Of a stretch of 64,000 bases of DNA, positions 1 through 11,517 are shown piece after piece. Where the stretch lies: assembly GCA_951394405.1 (NCBI GenBank), contig OX596340.1:62001-126000 (forward strand), given 5' to 3'. The notes beneath the pieces were generated by a model. The model made no database searches. It worked only from the letters and a program-made list of their open reading frames with translations, and had not been told where the DNA came from. Position 1 is the first letter of the stretch; each line of letters begins with the position of its first letter. Origin of the DNA: Coprinellus micaceus (Eukaryota > Basidiomycota > Agaricomycetes > Agaricales > Psathyrellaceae). Both the position numbers and the translations under genes were made by a program.

Positions 1-130
1 TCCCGTTCTCATTCTAGTTCTCGTTCCTGTGTCCCGTTCCCGTTCGCGTGCCTCATTATCGTGCCCCGTTCTCGTTCTCGTTCTCGTTCCAGTGTCCCGT
101 TCCCGTTCGCGTGCCTCATTTTCGTCTCGT
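1..130. repeat. C/T-rich simple repeat built on GTTCTC/GTTCCC units
   Basis: The left edge is low-complexity sequence made of degenerate GTTCTC, GTTCCC and CTCGTT hexamers. The word TGTCCCGTTCCCGTTCGCGT occurs twice about 65 bp apart, so a higher-order unit is also present. Open frames across it are arginine/serine-rich artefacts. From 131 to 739 no gene is seen; the 5' part of LINE copy 1 may begin somewhere in 540-740, but its left boundary could not be placed. Confidence 0.7.
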
Positions 131-739
131 GCCTTGTTCTCTGGCCGTCGAATTCTACCCTGCTCGATCCTTTCCGCCCCATGGTATCAATTCGCCCTAC
201 AGTCTCGTTCTTTCCCCCTATCGTCCCTGTGGCCATCCACTCCTCGGACCTTCAATGTCTCAGTCTTTGTTTATGAATAAACACATTTAGCCTGCCCACA
301 ATGCCCTACGGCATGACCAGATGGACCAGACCCGCCGAAGGATGATCGGTGGTCCGCCGAAATCGCGCGACCGTCCTTTGTAGCATGCCTTCCTTAGTCC
401 CCTCTGCCGCTGAAATACACGCACATATATTCCATAGCGCCAACAACGTATTCATATAGCAAGGTCTAAATGTAACCACTGAGCGCCTAAGCCTGAGTGG
501 TGTTAGCTGGTCAAGGCGTGGAAAACCCCACCTGATCAAATCATTTCGAACCGGCGTTGAGCAAGGACCTCTCTGCCTAGGACCATCCCCTACGTCACCT
601 CATACCTATGCGTTTGCCGTCGAACAACAGTCAAGTCTCACCTTCTCTATTTATTCCCTTCTCGCCAGGGCGTTCATGGCACCAAAACCCTAGCCTGCAC
701 CAATCGCTCATTCCTCTCTGAGCCGTACCTGTTTGGGCC

Positions 740-1931
740 ATGCCTACCGGTACTCGCTCTGCGGTGAAACCCCTCCCCGAACCTGTCGATCCTACTGCCC
801 CTACCGAGAACGGTGGACCTCTATCTGCCACACCTACCGGCAAGCTCACCTTTTTGCTGCGCTCCCCCGCACCTGCTATCACCGGTCCTGAGGGATCCAC
901 GAAGCCGTCAAAAGGTTCCAAGGCGAAGGAGAAACCCAAGCCCAGACCGAAGGGGGGAAGTAAAGGGAAGGCTAAGGAGGTGGTTGCAACGGCGACGCTC
1001 GAGTCGGTGGCAGAGACGATTCCCTTATCCCAAGAGACCGAGGCTGTTGAAGAAACTGGTACGCTCCCGGTTGGCAATTTCAATGTCCCTATCATCATCC
1101 CCGCCCCCACCGACCAATTCGGAGTCACCCAAAGCTTCGGTCTCATGTCAGTCACCGATGCTACTACCAACATGGAACACCATATCCGGTCTGCCGTCAA
1201 CGACATCCAAATCGCCGAGTATGTCCTGAACCTCATGAACATCACCAGCGATCTCCAAGCCACCAAGCAAGCCGGATGTACTTGCGAACCGTCTCGACAA
1301 CGTCGAGGGCGAGGCGTTGCCCACCCTTACCGAGAGGCTGGACGCTCTGGAAGGTGGAGACAAGTCCTTTGCCCGGGCCTCAGATATTGAGGGGGTTAGA
1401 CGGGAGCTGGCTGCACTCACGGAATCCCTCACGCAATTTAGAAGTCAGAACATGAAGGATAGGGCTACGACTGACAGCACCATCGGCGCCCTCAGAGACC
1501 AGATCAATGGACTCATGACCAACAGGAACCGGCCTCCTCCACCTCCTTCCCCCGTAGACGCCCACCCCCTGCTTACGCAAGGCCCTTCCTCCCTCCCCAT
1601 TCGCAGTGTCAACCAGCACCCCAATGCCTTTCACCCCTACAACGACAGACCTGGACCGAGTCACGCGAACGAAGAGGTTACTGTCACCTACGGACCGCAC
1701 CCCGGCTTCCTCCCTGACAATATCCCCAACCCAGTGGACCGTGTACGAGCGCACATCGCTGATCTTCACCTGGCTGTCTGTCGTACCTCGCACGTCCTCA
1801 CGGCCTATCGCGCGATGGGCATTCGGGACACCTATAAGATCACGTTTTCGAACCGCCTTGCAGCCAACGCCTTCGTTGACAAGGTCGCCACCGCTCGCCC
1901 CTTCGCAGAGACCACCGCTGTCATCAACTGA
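740..1931 (+). pseudogene. LINE copy 1 ORF1 (nucleic-acid-binding protein), one frameshift
   Basis: The reading frame opens at ATG 740, has a proline/lysine-rich N-terminus and a predicted coiled coil, and changes frame near 1262-1275. The original sense continues in the next frame (ADVLANRLDNVEGE...) to TGA 1929-1931. No GT-AG pair of plausible length restores the frame, so a one-base indel is the simplest reading. The C-terminus has a YGPHP motif followed by an RRM-like pattern (DT-x-I-x-F ... AFVDKV) shared with the ORF1 C-terminus of copy 2 (YGPHP, DTFTLNF, AFVQCV). ORF1 proteins of LINEs bind the element RNA in a ribonucleoprotein. The two ORF1 proteins are otherwise strongly diverged, so the copies belong to different subfamilies. 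Confidence 0.8.
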
Positions 1932-2397
1932 TCGCGCTCACCGTTACCTCCCATCTACCTCATGCCTCCGATCAACTCTCGCATCGCCGGTCGTCCACAA
2001 ACCAAAGTGTAATTGTATCCCCCGTGTAGCCTTTTCCCTGAGTAATCACCGTTTGCCACCTTCCTCTCGTTGCCCCGCCGAGAAGTATATCAATATGTAA
2101 TTGTATCCCGGTGTACTTGTACCATCATCCTGTATCTATAGTCCCATAACCCTGGCCTCTGTTGCTTCCCAATTGTCCGAACTCCCTGGAAGGATGGGCC
2201 ACTCCACCCGATGGAAATGGCAAAGAACATTCAAGACTCAATGTGCCGGGTGCTGCGCACCCAGCACCGCCGCCCCTTGCTCTCCATTCCCCCTCAACCC
2301 CCACATTCCCGTGCGTCTCGCAGCAACCGAGGCCCGTACCCCTCTTCCAACATTGCCCAGGAACCCGCTAGCGGATATATTGTCCACCCTGAGCCCA

Positions 2398-5300
2398 ATG
2401 AATACTTCGTACGTCCATATTATGAGCTCAGTCCGGCATGACCACGCTGACCGCCTTGGCACGCTGTCCAGTGGGAGTGATGTTGACATGCGTGAAGGTA
2501 GCGTTGAGTCGAGATCGGGTTCCCCATCCTCTGCAGAGAGTCCCGATTCCGATCCTAGTCGCAACCCATGTAGTGAAACAGGGGAGCCGAACCCTCCATC
2601 GACATCCCCCACACTCGAGAGCAACAACGGCGGGTGTCAGCTATCGATCGTATCCTGGAATATTGGCGGGAATCTTGCACTGAATATCACGCATCCAACG
2701 CTATGGGCGACGATGAAGGACAACGACATCACTTTCTTTCAGGAAACATGGCTGGGACGAGCTCAGGGCCGCAACCTCTCCATCCCAACAGGATACAAGA
2801 TGTTCAGCTGCTCACGCCCAAACAAGAGTAGTGGTCAGCTCCCTGGGGGCGGCGTCACGGTGGTGGTCTCAACGGAATTAAACTGCACTTTACGCGAGCA
2901 ACTCTCCTCCCCTGATCTCATCGTGCTGGACCTCCCCGACTTCTTTCTCATCAACTCCTACCTCCCTCCGGCGAATTCCAGAGCGAAGAATTGGGATCAG
3001 AAAGAAGCGATGAAGTCCCTCCTTCAGACTATCAACCTACTATACCATCTTGATCATGGAACCATCGCTGCTCACAAGCCTATTGTCCTCATGGGTGACC
3101 TTAATGGGAGAATTGGCAACCACCAGCTTCCTGGGGATACCTCACTGCACTTCCCAAGACAATCCTCGGATTCGATGATGAACACCCGGGGCAGGTGGAT
3201 TATCAACGAGATCTCCGACCCACACTCCATGGCTGTCGTGAATGGAACCTGCTTCGAAGATACACTACCTGGAAGAAGGACATCCTTCCAGAAGAAGGGT
3301 TCCTCAGTAATTGACTACGCGATGCTCTCGGAGTCGCTCCTGGAAACAGTCGTCTCACTCTCAATCACCCGTCCCATGCCAAATTACGACCATGCAAGGC
3401 TACAACTTATTGTCGATGTCAAACATTCACACCATGCCATCGAAAACAGCCCCTCTATGTCACACCCTGCTCCATCCTTCGAGCCGTCTTCCCCCATTGA
3501 CTTTATTCTCGAGGAGGTGATGGCCGCCAGACTTACCGATGAGATGGCTACACGCCAGTATTACAGGGCCCCCTTCTTCCTCGGGCACAGCGTCCACGCC
3601 TATATTACATCCCACAAGAACACCCCCCGTAGCCTGCACCACGTATGTGCAATTGCAAGAAGCAACCAAACTGTCGACGTTATAACCACACCGGGGCCTA
3701 CCCATGATGCTCTATTCTCGGCAATTGCTTACCTTGCCATACACAGCGACCCTCATTCAGCACTCATCATCTACCTCGACTCCGACCCCGTGATCAGAAG
3801 CTTATGCTACGACGTCGGGCCTGCATATCTCAGAGGGAGTCTCGACGCCTCTTCACCCCTCTCACTCGTATCATCTATTCTCCGTGCACGCCCTGGAGTA
3901 ACATCACTGGTTGCTTTGTCAAACAAAGCACGACAAACCCAACCGTGGAAGACGGCCCGGCAGTCAGCAATGTCTCCGACTGCCAACCCCATCCCCTTCA
4001 CGATTCCGTCAGATGTCGCAGCTCTCCCCGACTGGCCAGAACCCCTTGGAGAGCCCCTATCGGACAATGAGTTTCCGAGGCCCAAGGTGAACACACAGCT
4101 GCCACCGAAACTTAAAGTGGTGCAGAAGCCTAGGTCCATCGCTCAGATACGACGAGAACTCGGACGTACCTACCCCCCCAAGGATACGGACAAGCACTCG
4201 GAATCCCATCGGGGAAGGAAGGAGGACCGGGCGCTCATGTGGGCGAACCTAATGGTACTACGGGCGTGCAAAACCAACGCTGAGCAATGGCGGGTCCTTC
4301 GGCACTGGACTGACCCCAAACCCCGCCCGATGGCTGTCAAGCTGTCTGCGCTCACGACTGACTTCGAAGTAAGGATGAACCCTCCAACTGTCCTCCCACC
4401 ACTGTTCAACCGTGCTAAATATGAAGATGACGCCCGGCGAGCTTCGTTCCTGCCCGATGAGACCATGGACCGATCACCCAACCACTCCTTCTCCCGGCCG
4501 TTTACCGAAGAAGATATTGTTTGGGCGAAGAAGAGGATCAAACAGCGTCATAGCAACAGTGCACAGGGAGTTGACAACACACCATATCATTCTCTCCTTT
4601 CCATTGCGAACAGCAAACTATGCGAGCTCTTTAACGAATGCATCGTGCAGAAGGATGTGCCTAAGAAATGGCTCTCGACAACCCTCATCGGCATTCTGAA
4701 GCCCAAGAAACCGGATTCGAAGCCCGAGAGCTACCGTATCATTGCCCTCGAGTGCTGCATTCTCAAGGTCCTTACCCTTCTAATCGACCGTCGCTTCCGG
4801 GAATGGATGGAGGATGTTGATCTTCTCCCAGACTCTCAGAATGGTTTCCGTGAGGGATACCGAACGAACAACAACGCCTTCATCTTGCGCCACTGTATTG
4901 ACAAAACAGTTGGAGCTGGAAAATGCCTCGCAGCCGTGTTCGTCGATCTCAAGAACGCGTTCCCATCCACCAACCTCCCAACCCTCTGGCTAAAATTATA
5001 CGATCGGGGAGCACGGGGACCCATGATGGACTGGATGCGAACCTTGTATAGCCAGATGCAGTATCGAGTGAGGGCTGGTGCTGAATGGTCGGAGGCGTTC
5101 ACATCTTTGTGGGGCATCCTCGCAGGAGACTCAATGTCGCCTGCTTTCTTCGACGCTTATATTTCCGATTTCAAGCCCCCAGCCACAGACTCGGACATAA
5201 TCATTGGCGACACCCTGATTGGAAACATGGAGCTGGCTGACGACATCATCGAGATCACATCCACGGACCCCAAGCGCCCGGACCTGAATCATGCACAGGA

Positions 5301-6620
5301 GAAGTTGACCTACACCGAACGCGAATATTGCCATAACAAGGTGTTCCTCGAGATGAACGGATCTAAAACAAAATGTCTCTTAGTGGGCGCAAAGGGCGAG
5401 CCCGTCAAACCGCTCGAACTGGATGATGGGAACACGATCATTGAGCAGGTCAACGACTTCAGGTATGCCAACACCCATTCCCCTTGTGTGCTCCCATCAA
5501 CTAGACCAATGGCCCTAGATATGGTGGCATCATCTTCTCCTCCGACGCAAGACCAAAGCATCTTTTCAAGAGCAACTACAAAGCCCGCGCTGCTCAAGCC
5601 CAGTCCGCGTGTTATTCAGTGTTTGCAACCCAATCCTTTGTCGGCACCCTGTCCGTACACGACGGCGTTACCATGTACTACGCCAGAGTCGATCCTTACC
5701 TGATTCACGGGTTTGAGGCAGCCATAGACATTGACGACGAGGGCCTGAAATTGCTAGAAGACATTCAACTTCAGTTCCTACGACGTCTTCTGGACCTCAA
5801 CCCTCGCTGCCCCACTGCCCCACTCTTTGTTGAAACCGGAATCCTCCCCATTCGTCATCGACGTCTCATCCTTGCCCTCCGATACGCAAAATACGCCTTA
5901 TCACTCCCTGATCGACATTATGCCAGAAAAGCGTACCTAGACGCCATCGCTCTGTATAAGGATGGGAAACGATGCTGGGTCAAAGACCTGGAGGTAGCGC
6001 TCGCCAAGCTCCCAGACTTCCCGGTCCTCACCGAGATTACCCAGATGGAGAGCGTGGGTGGCATTTCTGCACTGGTTGATGAGGTCCAGGAATCATGTGC
6101 GCGGTACCTCCATAAGCAACTCCAATCCACACGGCTCCCTCTTCTTAACGACCCCCACCGACCTCTCGACGACGCCAAGCCCAGATTGTTTCTACGGAAG
6201 AAGAAATACTTGAACACCATCTTTGTTCCTGCACACCGCAAGGCAGTGTCCAGGCTCCTCACTGCTGATCACGGCCTTGCCATCGAACAATATCGACGCA
6301 TCCGCCGACATGACGGCACTGCTATACCGGTCGATGAACGATGGTGCAGATACTGTAACGCCCCAACAGAATCAGAGGTCCATGCTCTTTTTCTATGTCC
6401 AGGAGACGCAAGCTGCTCTAACGTCGGAACTCGAAGGCAGGAATTCTATGCTGATGTTTCACGCATCCTCCCATCATTCTCCATTGAACGGTGCCTCCGA
6501 AATCCCCCTCGCTGTATACACTTCTTTCTGAACTCCTCCGATATCGCGCCTGCATTCGGTAAATACGTATTTGATATACTGGACATGTTTCCTGGATTCC
6601 CCCGGGCCTCCGACACTTAG
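2398..6620 (+). CDS. LINE copy 1 ORF2: endonuclease / RNase H-like / reverse transcriptase, one predicted intron
   Basis: Predicted as 2398-5462 joined to 5519-6620, 1388 aa. The 56-bp intron 5463-5518 (GTATGC...CCTAG) is proposed because it joins two frames and yields DFRYGGIIFSSD, matching DFRYTGVHFSSN in copy 2. Domains: EEP endonuclease at about residues 80-340 (SWNIGG, FFQET, GDLNGR, YDHARL); a degenerate RNase H-like stretch at about 380-520 (IIYLDSDPVIRSLC); reverse transcriptase at about 700-1000 (FVDLKNAFPS, GILAGDSMSP, and ADD in MELADDII, where F or Y is usual before ADD); CCHC knuckle near 1296 (CRYC...HALFLC). The frame is open upstream to 2101, but ATG 2398 gives a length close to copy 2. 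The enzyme should nick target DNA and copy the element RNA in the nucleus. Confidence 0.88.
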
Positions 6621-6765
6621 ATAGGTGACTGTATCTACTCTTGATACGCCAAACTATCAGATGGACTGACTTAAACCTGAACCGTCCGATCGGCTAAGTC
6701 GATCACCAAACAAACCCTACTTTCCGCGTCGCCCAGGTGAGGCTGAAAGATGCGTCTAACGCTTC

Positions 6766-6880
6766 GACCCAGCAAATCTGGGTGATGTTCCACAGGACGA
6801 CGCTGTCGTCTAGTGTGGATAGCGGCCGCTTCCTTATTGGGACCAAGTGCCGTGAGTACTACCTACCTACCTACCTCCTG
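6766..6880 (+). promoter_or_regulatory. Conserved structured 3' UTR end and tail of LINE copy 1
   Basis: About 90 bases from TTCGACCCAGCAA to GTGCCG align with copy 2 (23328-23410) although the coding regions are diverged. Two inverted repeats are visible: ACCCAG...CTGGGT, and a palindrome centred on CGGCCG. The flanking pair of the palindrome is G-C here and A-T in copy 2, a compensatory change. This probably is the element RNA 3' end recognised by its reverse transcriptase. The tail here is TACC repeated. Confidence 0.6.
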
Positions 6881-7293
6881 TTCCCGGCTTGGAACGGTAT
6901 CGCGTCCCCAGGAGATCATTATCTCGACCATTTCATGAAATGGACATATTCTGAGGGGACAGAAAAGGAATAAAATTGACAGAGCATAGGTCAGAACTTC
7001 GAGCTAGTGGCGAAAACGGGGCTGGGCGCCGGTCTCAGCCTCGCAGACACCTCAAATGAGAGCAATTGCGGAACACTAGCCAGTGAGGGTGGAGGAACGA
7101 GGAGTCAAACACTCTGAGCCCCGTTGCCTTGAGAAGAGGTGGGTTCTCGTCACGAAGATAAATACGAAGGAAATTTCAGAGAAACGGGCGAAAGGAATCG
7201 TAGTTATACAATGGCAGGACAAGAATCAGGGTACAAACATCGACGGAGGTTACGAGCATGGAGGTCTATGGAAAGCATTGGGATGTACCTGGA
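6881..7293. other. Intergenic gap between LINE copy 1 and TPR-CHAT A
   Basis: No supported gene, RNA or repeat was seen. Short frames on the plus strand here run antisense into the 3' end of TPR-CHAT A and show no family similarity. Confidence 0.5.
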
Positions 7294-10200
7294 TCAATAT
7301 CCAAAATGGACGTATGGGACCCAAGCAAGAAGTGACGCCGACGAGTTGTCGAGGCGACCTCGCAGCTGCTGGATAGCATGGTGGAGAGCGTACGCAGAAA
7401 GGGCTCCATCAAACCCACTACCCCGTTGACCCTTCCTTCCCATTCCCCCCTTGCTCTCCCGCCAAAGGTACTCGTAGAAATCGTTAGCGACATCGATGGC
7501 GTGTCTGTCCCCGATTGACCACATCGTAGCGACGACTCTACGATACCCGGCGGCGAGCATCCCAGCGGCGAGATGAACAGACTCGTTGGATAGCTGTTCG
7601 TCGCCCATGCTCGTCTGACACGCTGAGAGGAATGCGAAATCTGCGTCCTTCAAGTTCCGCTGGAAGACGGTGCCGAGATCCAACGAGCCTTTGTGGAAGA
7701 GGAACTTGCTCTGCAATGGGTCGGCGGGGTTTTGAGATGCGTGACAAGCGAGGTGAACACTGCTGTAGTTCTCCATGTGCTCGAGACATTGGTCGACTGT
7801 GACGTCGTCACCGATCAGTCTCAGAGCCCTCTCCCCGATCTGCCGAGCCTTTGTGTATATTCCTCCAACCTCTTCTGTCGTCCCAGGAATGTGAGAAGCA
7901 CCAGGGGCATTGGGTTGGGAAGTCAGGAACAGTCCCGATACACTTGGGTTGGCAGGACGACTATCCCCAACTCTGTCGGTCAGGGAGGTGACGGTGGGAG
8001 TGTATGAGGAGATGGCGTAGTCCATGACACACTCTGAATCTTGATCACCGTATATCCCCGCGGCATGTATCGGGAGCATCGACAGGGGCCCCGTTGGGCA
8101 CCACCATATCCTCGGTGGTACGTCGCCCGACTCGCGATTGATTCTCTGATAAGCGGGTGAGCACTTGAATGGCTCGATGGAGCAGGAAACACTCACAGAG
8201 AATGCGAGCATGTCCAGAATAGGCTTCACCACGCCAGTCCATAGGCCTTGCAGGACGTCTCGTACGCCCCCCGCTTCATCCTGTGTTTGGTTCCTTCGAA
8301 GAGGTTTCAAAGCTCTACCGCCTATATCGGCTTCCGCCTCTCGAGAACGAAGTCCCTGACTCTGCAGCTGAGAGCTCAGCATCCGGCGATACCCTATCAC
8401 TACCTCCAAGGTGATGTTGGGGAGGGGAATATGCATAGGTTCATCTAGTCCCGCCATCAGGGCGATAGCATCGCAGCGTATCCCATCGATGTTGATAACG
8501 ACGACAGACCCCCCTTCAGGGAGATTCTGTAGAAGATTCGAGCACGGGGGCGGTCTGAGAAAGCTGTCGAATCCGGGGATGGCCCTTACTGTGCTGAGAA
8601 GGTCGTCCCATTCATTCGCCAGCTTCACATGAATCCGCCGGTCGTCCTCCACAGATATCCTCGCTGATAGAGCCATGTTGGCCTGCACCTGCCCGCGAGC
8701 TGAACCTGCGGTCTCGAGCTTCTTCGACACGTCGGTAATACGACGTGCCAAAGCGGGATCTTGCACTTGGAGCTTGTCGAGTGGGGTGCGGAGGTGGTTG
8801 AGCTGACCCCAGACCAAGCAGCGACCTTGTTCTAGCCACTCCAGGGCCTTATCAACTCGGTCGAGTGCGCAGGCGATTGCTGCAGAGTCTGGAGCGATGC
8901 CCGAGACATCTAGAATGCGAGTGTATCGGCGCTGAACGGTCTCGTCGAGGCCCGCAATCAGAGTGACTAAGCCTATCGCGACCTCGCAGGCATCGATGAG
9001 TTCGGGGGATCGGGGGAAGTGGCGATAGAGTCTTCCAACCCATCGTCTCGCTCCTTCGAGTCTGTCTCGTGGTGATCCAAACCTGCACTTCGCTGACGAT
9101 CGATAATGGGATATGCTGGACTTCAGGTCGTCTGAGTCCCCGCTCGAGATCGCCTTGCTGTACAAGGAATTTCCAAGGAGACCGAGACGAGCGGGCAGTA
9201 TAGGATGACCTTCTGGAGTGAGCTGAAGTGCCGCCTGCTGTACCGAAATTGCTTTTTGAATGTCGGTAAGTTTGCCTGTCACATCAAAGCGAGACTGGAG
9301 TGAGACTCCGAGGTTGATGAGTTGTGCGGGTAGGTTTGGGTCGTCTTTAGGAGCTAGCTCAACCGACCTCTCCTTCACCGAGATAGCCTCGTCGACGTCC
9401 TTGATATTTCCCGTGCGATCAAAACGATTTTGCAGCGAGTTTCCGAGTAGATTGAGCACAGTGTGCAGCCCGGGGTGTCCGTCAGGCGTGAGTTGAACTG
9501 CCTTCCGCCTCACTGAGATCGCTTCGTTGATGTCCGAGAGGTCACCGATCTTTTCGAAGCGACGCTGTAGCGAGCTCCCGAGATTCATGAGGCGGCCGGG
9601 TAGGAACGAATGGTTCGACGGGGTGAGGCCTACCGCCCTTCTCAGCGTAGCGATGGCTTCGATGATGTCTGGTAGATCTCCAGTGCGTTCAAAGCGTCGC
9701 TGGAACGTAGTGCCTAGGTTGTTGAGAAATATAGGGAACGATGTATGGCCCTCCGGTGTCAGGTGAACAGCTCGGTGCTGTGCGGCGATCGCATCGGCGA
9801 GGTCCGATATATTTCCAGTTCGCCCATAACGATACAGAAACGCCGTTCCTAGGGTAGACTGCATGGTTGGGAGGGTCGGGTCGTCCTCCGAGGTGAGCCG
9901 AACCGCTTTCTGTAGCGCTGTGGCTGCCTCGGTGACGTCCTGAAGCTGTCCCATGCGGTCGAAGCGCAGCAACAGCGCACTAGCAAGACTGAAAAGTCCC
10001 ACCGGAAGCTGGGGGTCACCTTCAGGAACCAGCTGCAGCCCTATCTCACTCGCCGTGATAGAGCCGATAATGTCTTCCACATCACCTGTACTGCGGAATC
10101 GGGTTCGATATGCGGTGCTGAGGTTGGTTAAAATCATAGGGAGCAATCCATGTCCGGATGGTGTGATCTTCACCGCTTGTTGGAGTGATGAGGTCGCTTC

Positions 10201-11517
10201 GGCGATGTCTGTAAGGTTGGCCGTGTGCTGGAAACGGCGCTGCAGGGATGCTCCGAGGTCGTTAAGTAAGGTTGGTAGCGTTCTGTGACCAGATGGACAT
10301 TCTCGCACCGCTCTCCTCAGCGCTGAGATAGCCTGGTCTATGTCCGGAAGATTTGCAAGGCGTTCGAATCGCGATCCGAGCGAGCTCCCGAGCTCACAGA
10401 GAATGAGGGGTAGATTCTCGTCGCCGTCAGCAGTGAGACGAGCAACCTTGCTCCGTGCTAGTATCGCATCGTCGACATCCGAAAGAGCACCCCGTTTCTC
10501 GAACCGACCCTGGAATGATCGTCCTAGACGACGAAGGCGTGTAGGCAGAGCATGATGATCCGGCGGCGTGAGAAGCACTGCCTCTTGAAGTGACGATACG
10601 ACCTCGTCAATGCTGTGGAAGTCCCCAGTTTCTTCCATGCGGGACAAAAGGGAGTCCCCGAGGTTAGCTAGGAGAGCAGGTTGTAGTGCATCGCCCTTTG
10701 AGACGAGTTTCATCGCCTTTTGGTGTGCCGCGACGGACTTGTCAATGTCTTGAAGGTCCCTGGTATGGTCGAAGCGATATTGGAACCAAGTTCCAAGATT
10801 GTTGAGAAACTCGGATAGATCCAAATGACCCTCTGGGGTAATCCTTATCGCCCCTTGTTGTAGTGAGATAGCTCGATCAAGGTCCTCGAGGTTACAGGTC
10901 GTTTCGAATCGTTTCGCCATGTAGATGCCATCGTCGTTAAGAGCACGTGGTATATCTACCAAAGTCTACTTAGGACGATCTCCATGTACCCAACTGAATA
11001 GGCCTACTCACCGTCGAGCGCAACGGGACGTGCTGGTGTTACTTCCAGAATCTCCCCCGATATAGAGAAACACGTCTCCACGCCTAAAGTTATCGTCCCC
11101 CACCGATACCCTGCGGAAATACGCACCAGTTAGATGACAATAGCAGGTTATACCTCGGGGGACGTACTCATGTCTGAACCCATCCTTCCGAATCCTAGGC
11201 TTCGCGCGTTATCGATCCGCAAGAAGCTGATGTCGTTTCCCTGCTCACTTCTCACGATCAAGTCTATCCCACATCCTAGCGGGGGACTTTGAGGCGCGGT
11301 TAGCCGCGAAATCGAGATCAGAGTGTGATGGAGCGACTTACAGCGGAATAGACCCGGTTGAAATCTCCCATTCGCCTGAAGACGCTTTGACAAACGGGTA
11401 CGTTCTTCCCTTGTCTGAGCCTGGTATCCCGAGCACGCAGAGGTCCTTCACTCCAGGAAATGGGATTCCCTCAATAACCGGGCCAACGCGCTCGAGGAGA
11501 ACGTCTGAAGGCGTTAT
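7294..11517 (-). CDS. TPR-CHAT protease-like protein A
   Basis: Exons on the minus strand: 11517-11342, 11286-11168, 11110-11012, 10955-8197 and 8145-7294 (at least 1334 aa; further 5' exons not resolved). All introns are GT-AG, 51-57 bp, and phases match. The first three exons encode a beta-rich N-terminal domain (IPFPGVKDLCVLGIPGS...WEISTG). About 14 TPR units of 45-47 aa follow, with consensus LG-x-SLQ-x-RFERTGDL-x-DI-x-EAI. Then comes a linker with EWLEQGRCLVWGQLNHLRTP and a CHAT domain beginning PPRIWWCPTGPLSMLPIHAAGIY-like. The CHAT His (HLACHAS, codon 7741-7743) and Cys (LSACQTS, codon 7618-7620) are present, 41 residues apart as in active CHAT caspase-like proteases. Intron 8146-8196 is 51 bp and stop-free, so a retained-intron protein is possible. 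Likely a cytosolic regulated cysteine protease; substrate unknown. Confidence 0.88.

Larger units (their letters stand above)
740..6880 (+). mobile_element. Non-LTR retrotransposon (LINE), copy 1
   Basis: This two-ORF element of about 6.1 kb has ORF1 (740-1931), ORF2 (2398-6620) and a 3' UTR that matches the 3' UTR of LINE copy 2 at 23328-23410. It ends in a short tandem tail of TACC units near 6862-6880. ORF2 carries an apurinic-type endonuclease and a reverse transcriptase, so mobilisation would be by target-primed reverse transcription. Catalytic motifs are intact, but ORF1 has a frameshift, so this copy may not be autonomous. The left end and target-site duplication were not identified. 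Confidence 0.93.

Noticed and set aside
631..1266. 211-residue minus-strand open frame
   Set aside because: Shadow of LINE copy 1 ORF1 on the opposite strand.
1230..1330. Intron explaining the ORF1 frame change in LINE copy 1
   Set aside because: The only GT...AG pairs give lengths of about 30 bp, too short; a one-base indel is more likely.
5460..5620. Frameshift inactivating LINE copy 1 ORF2
   Set aside because: A canonical 56-bp GT-AG intron restores the frame exactly at a position aligned with copy 2.
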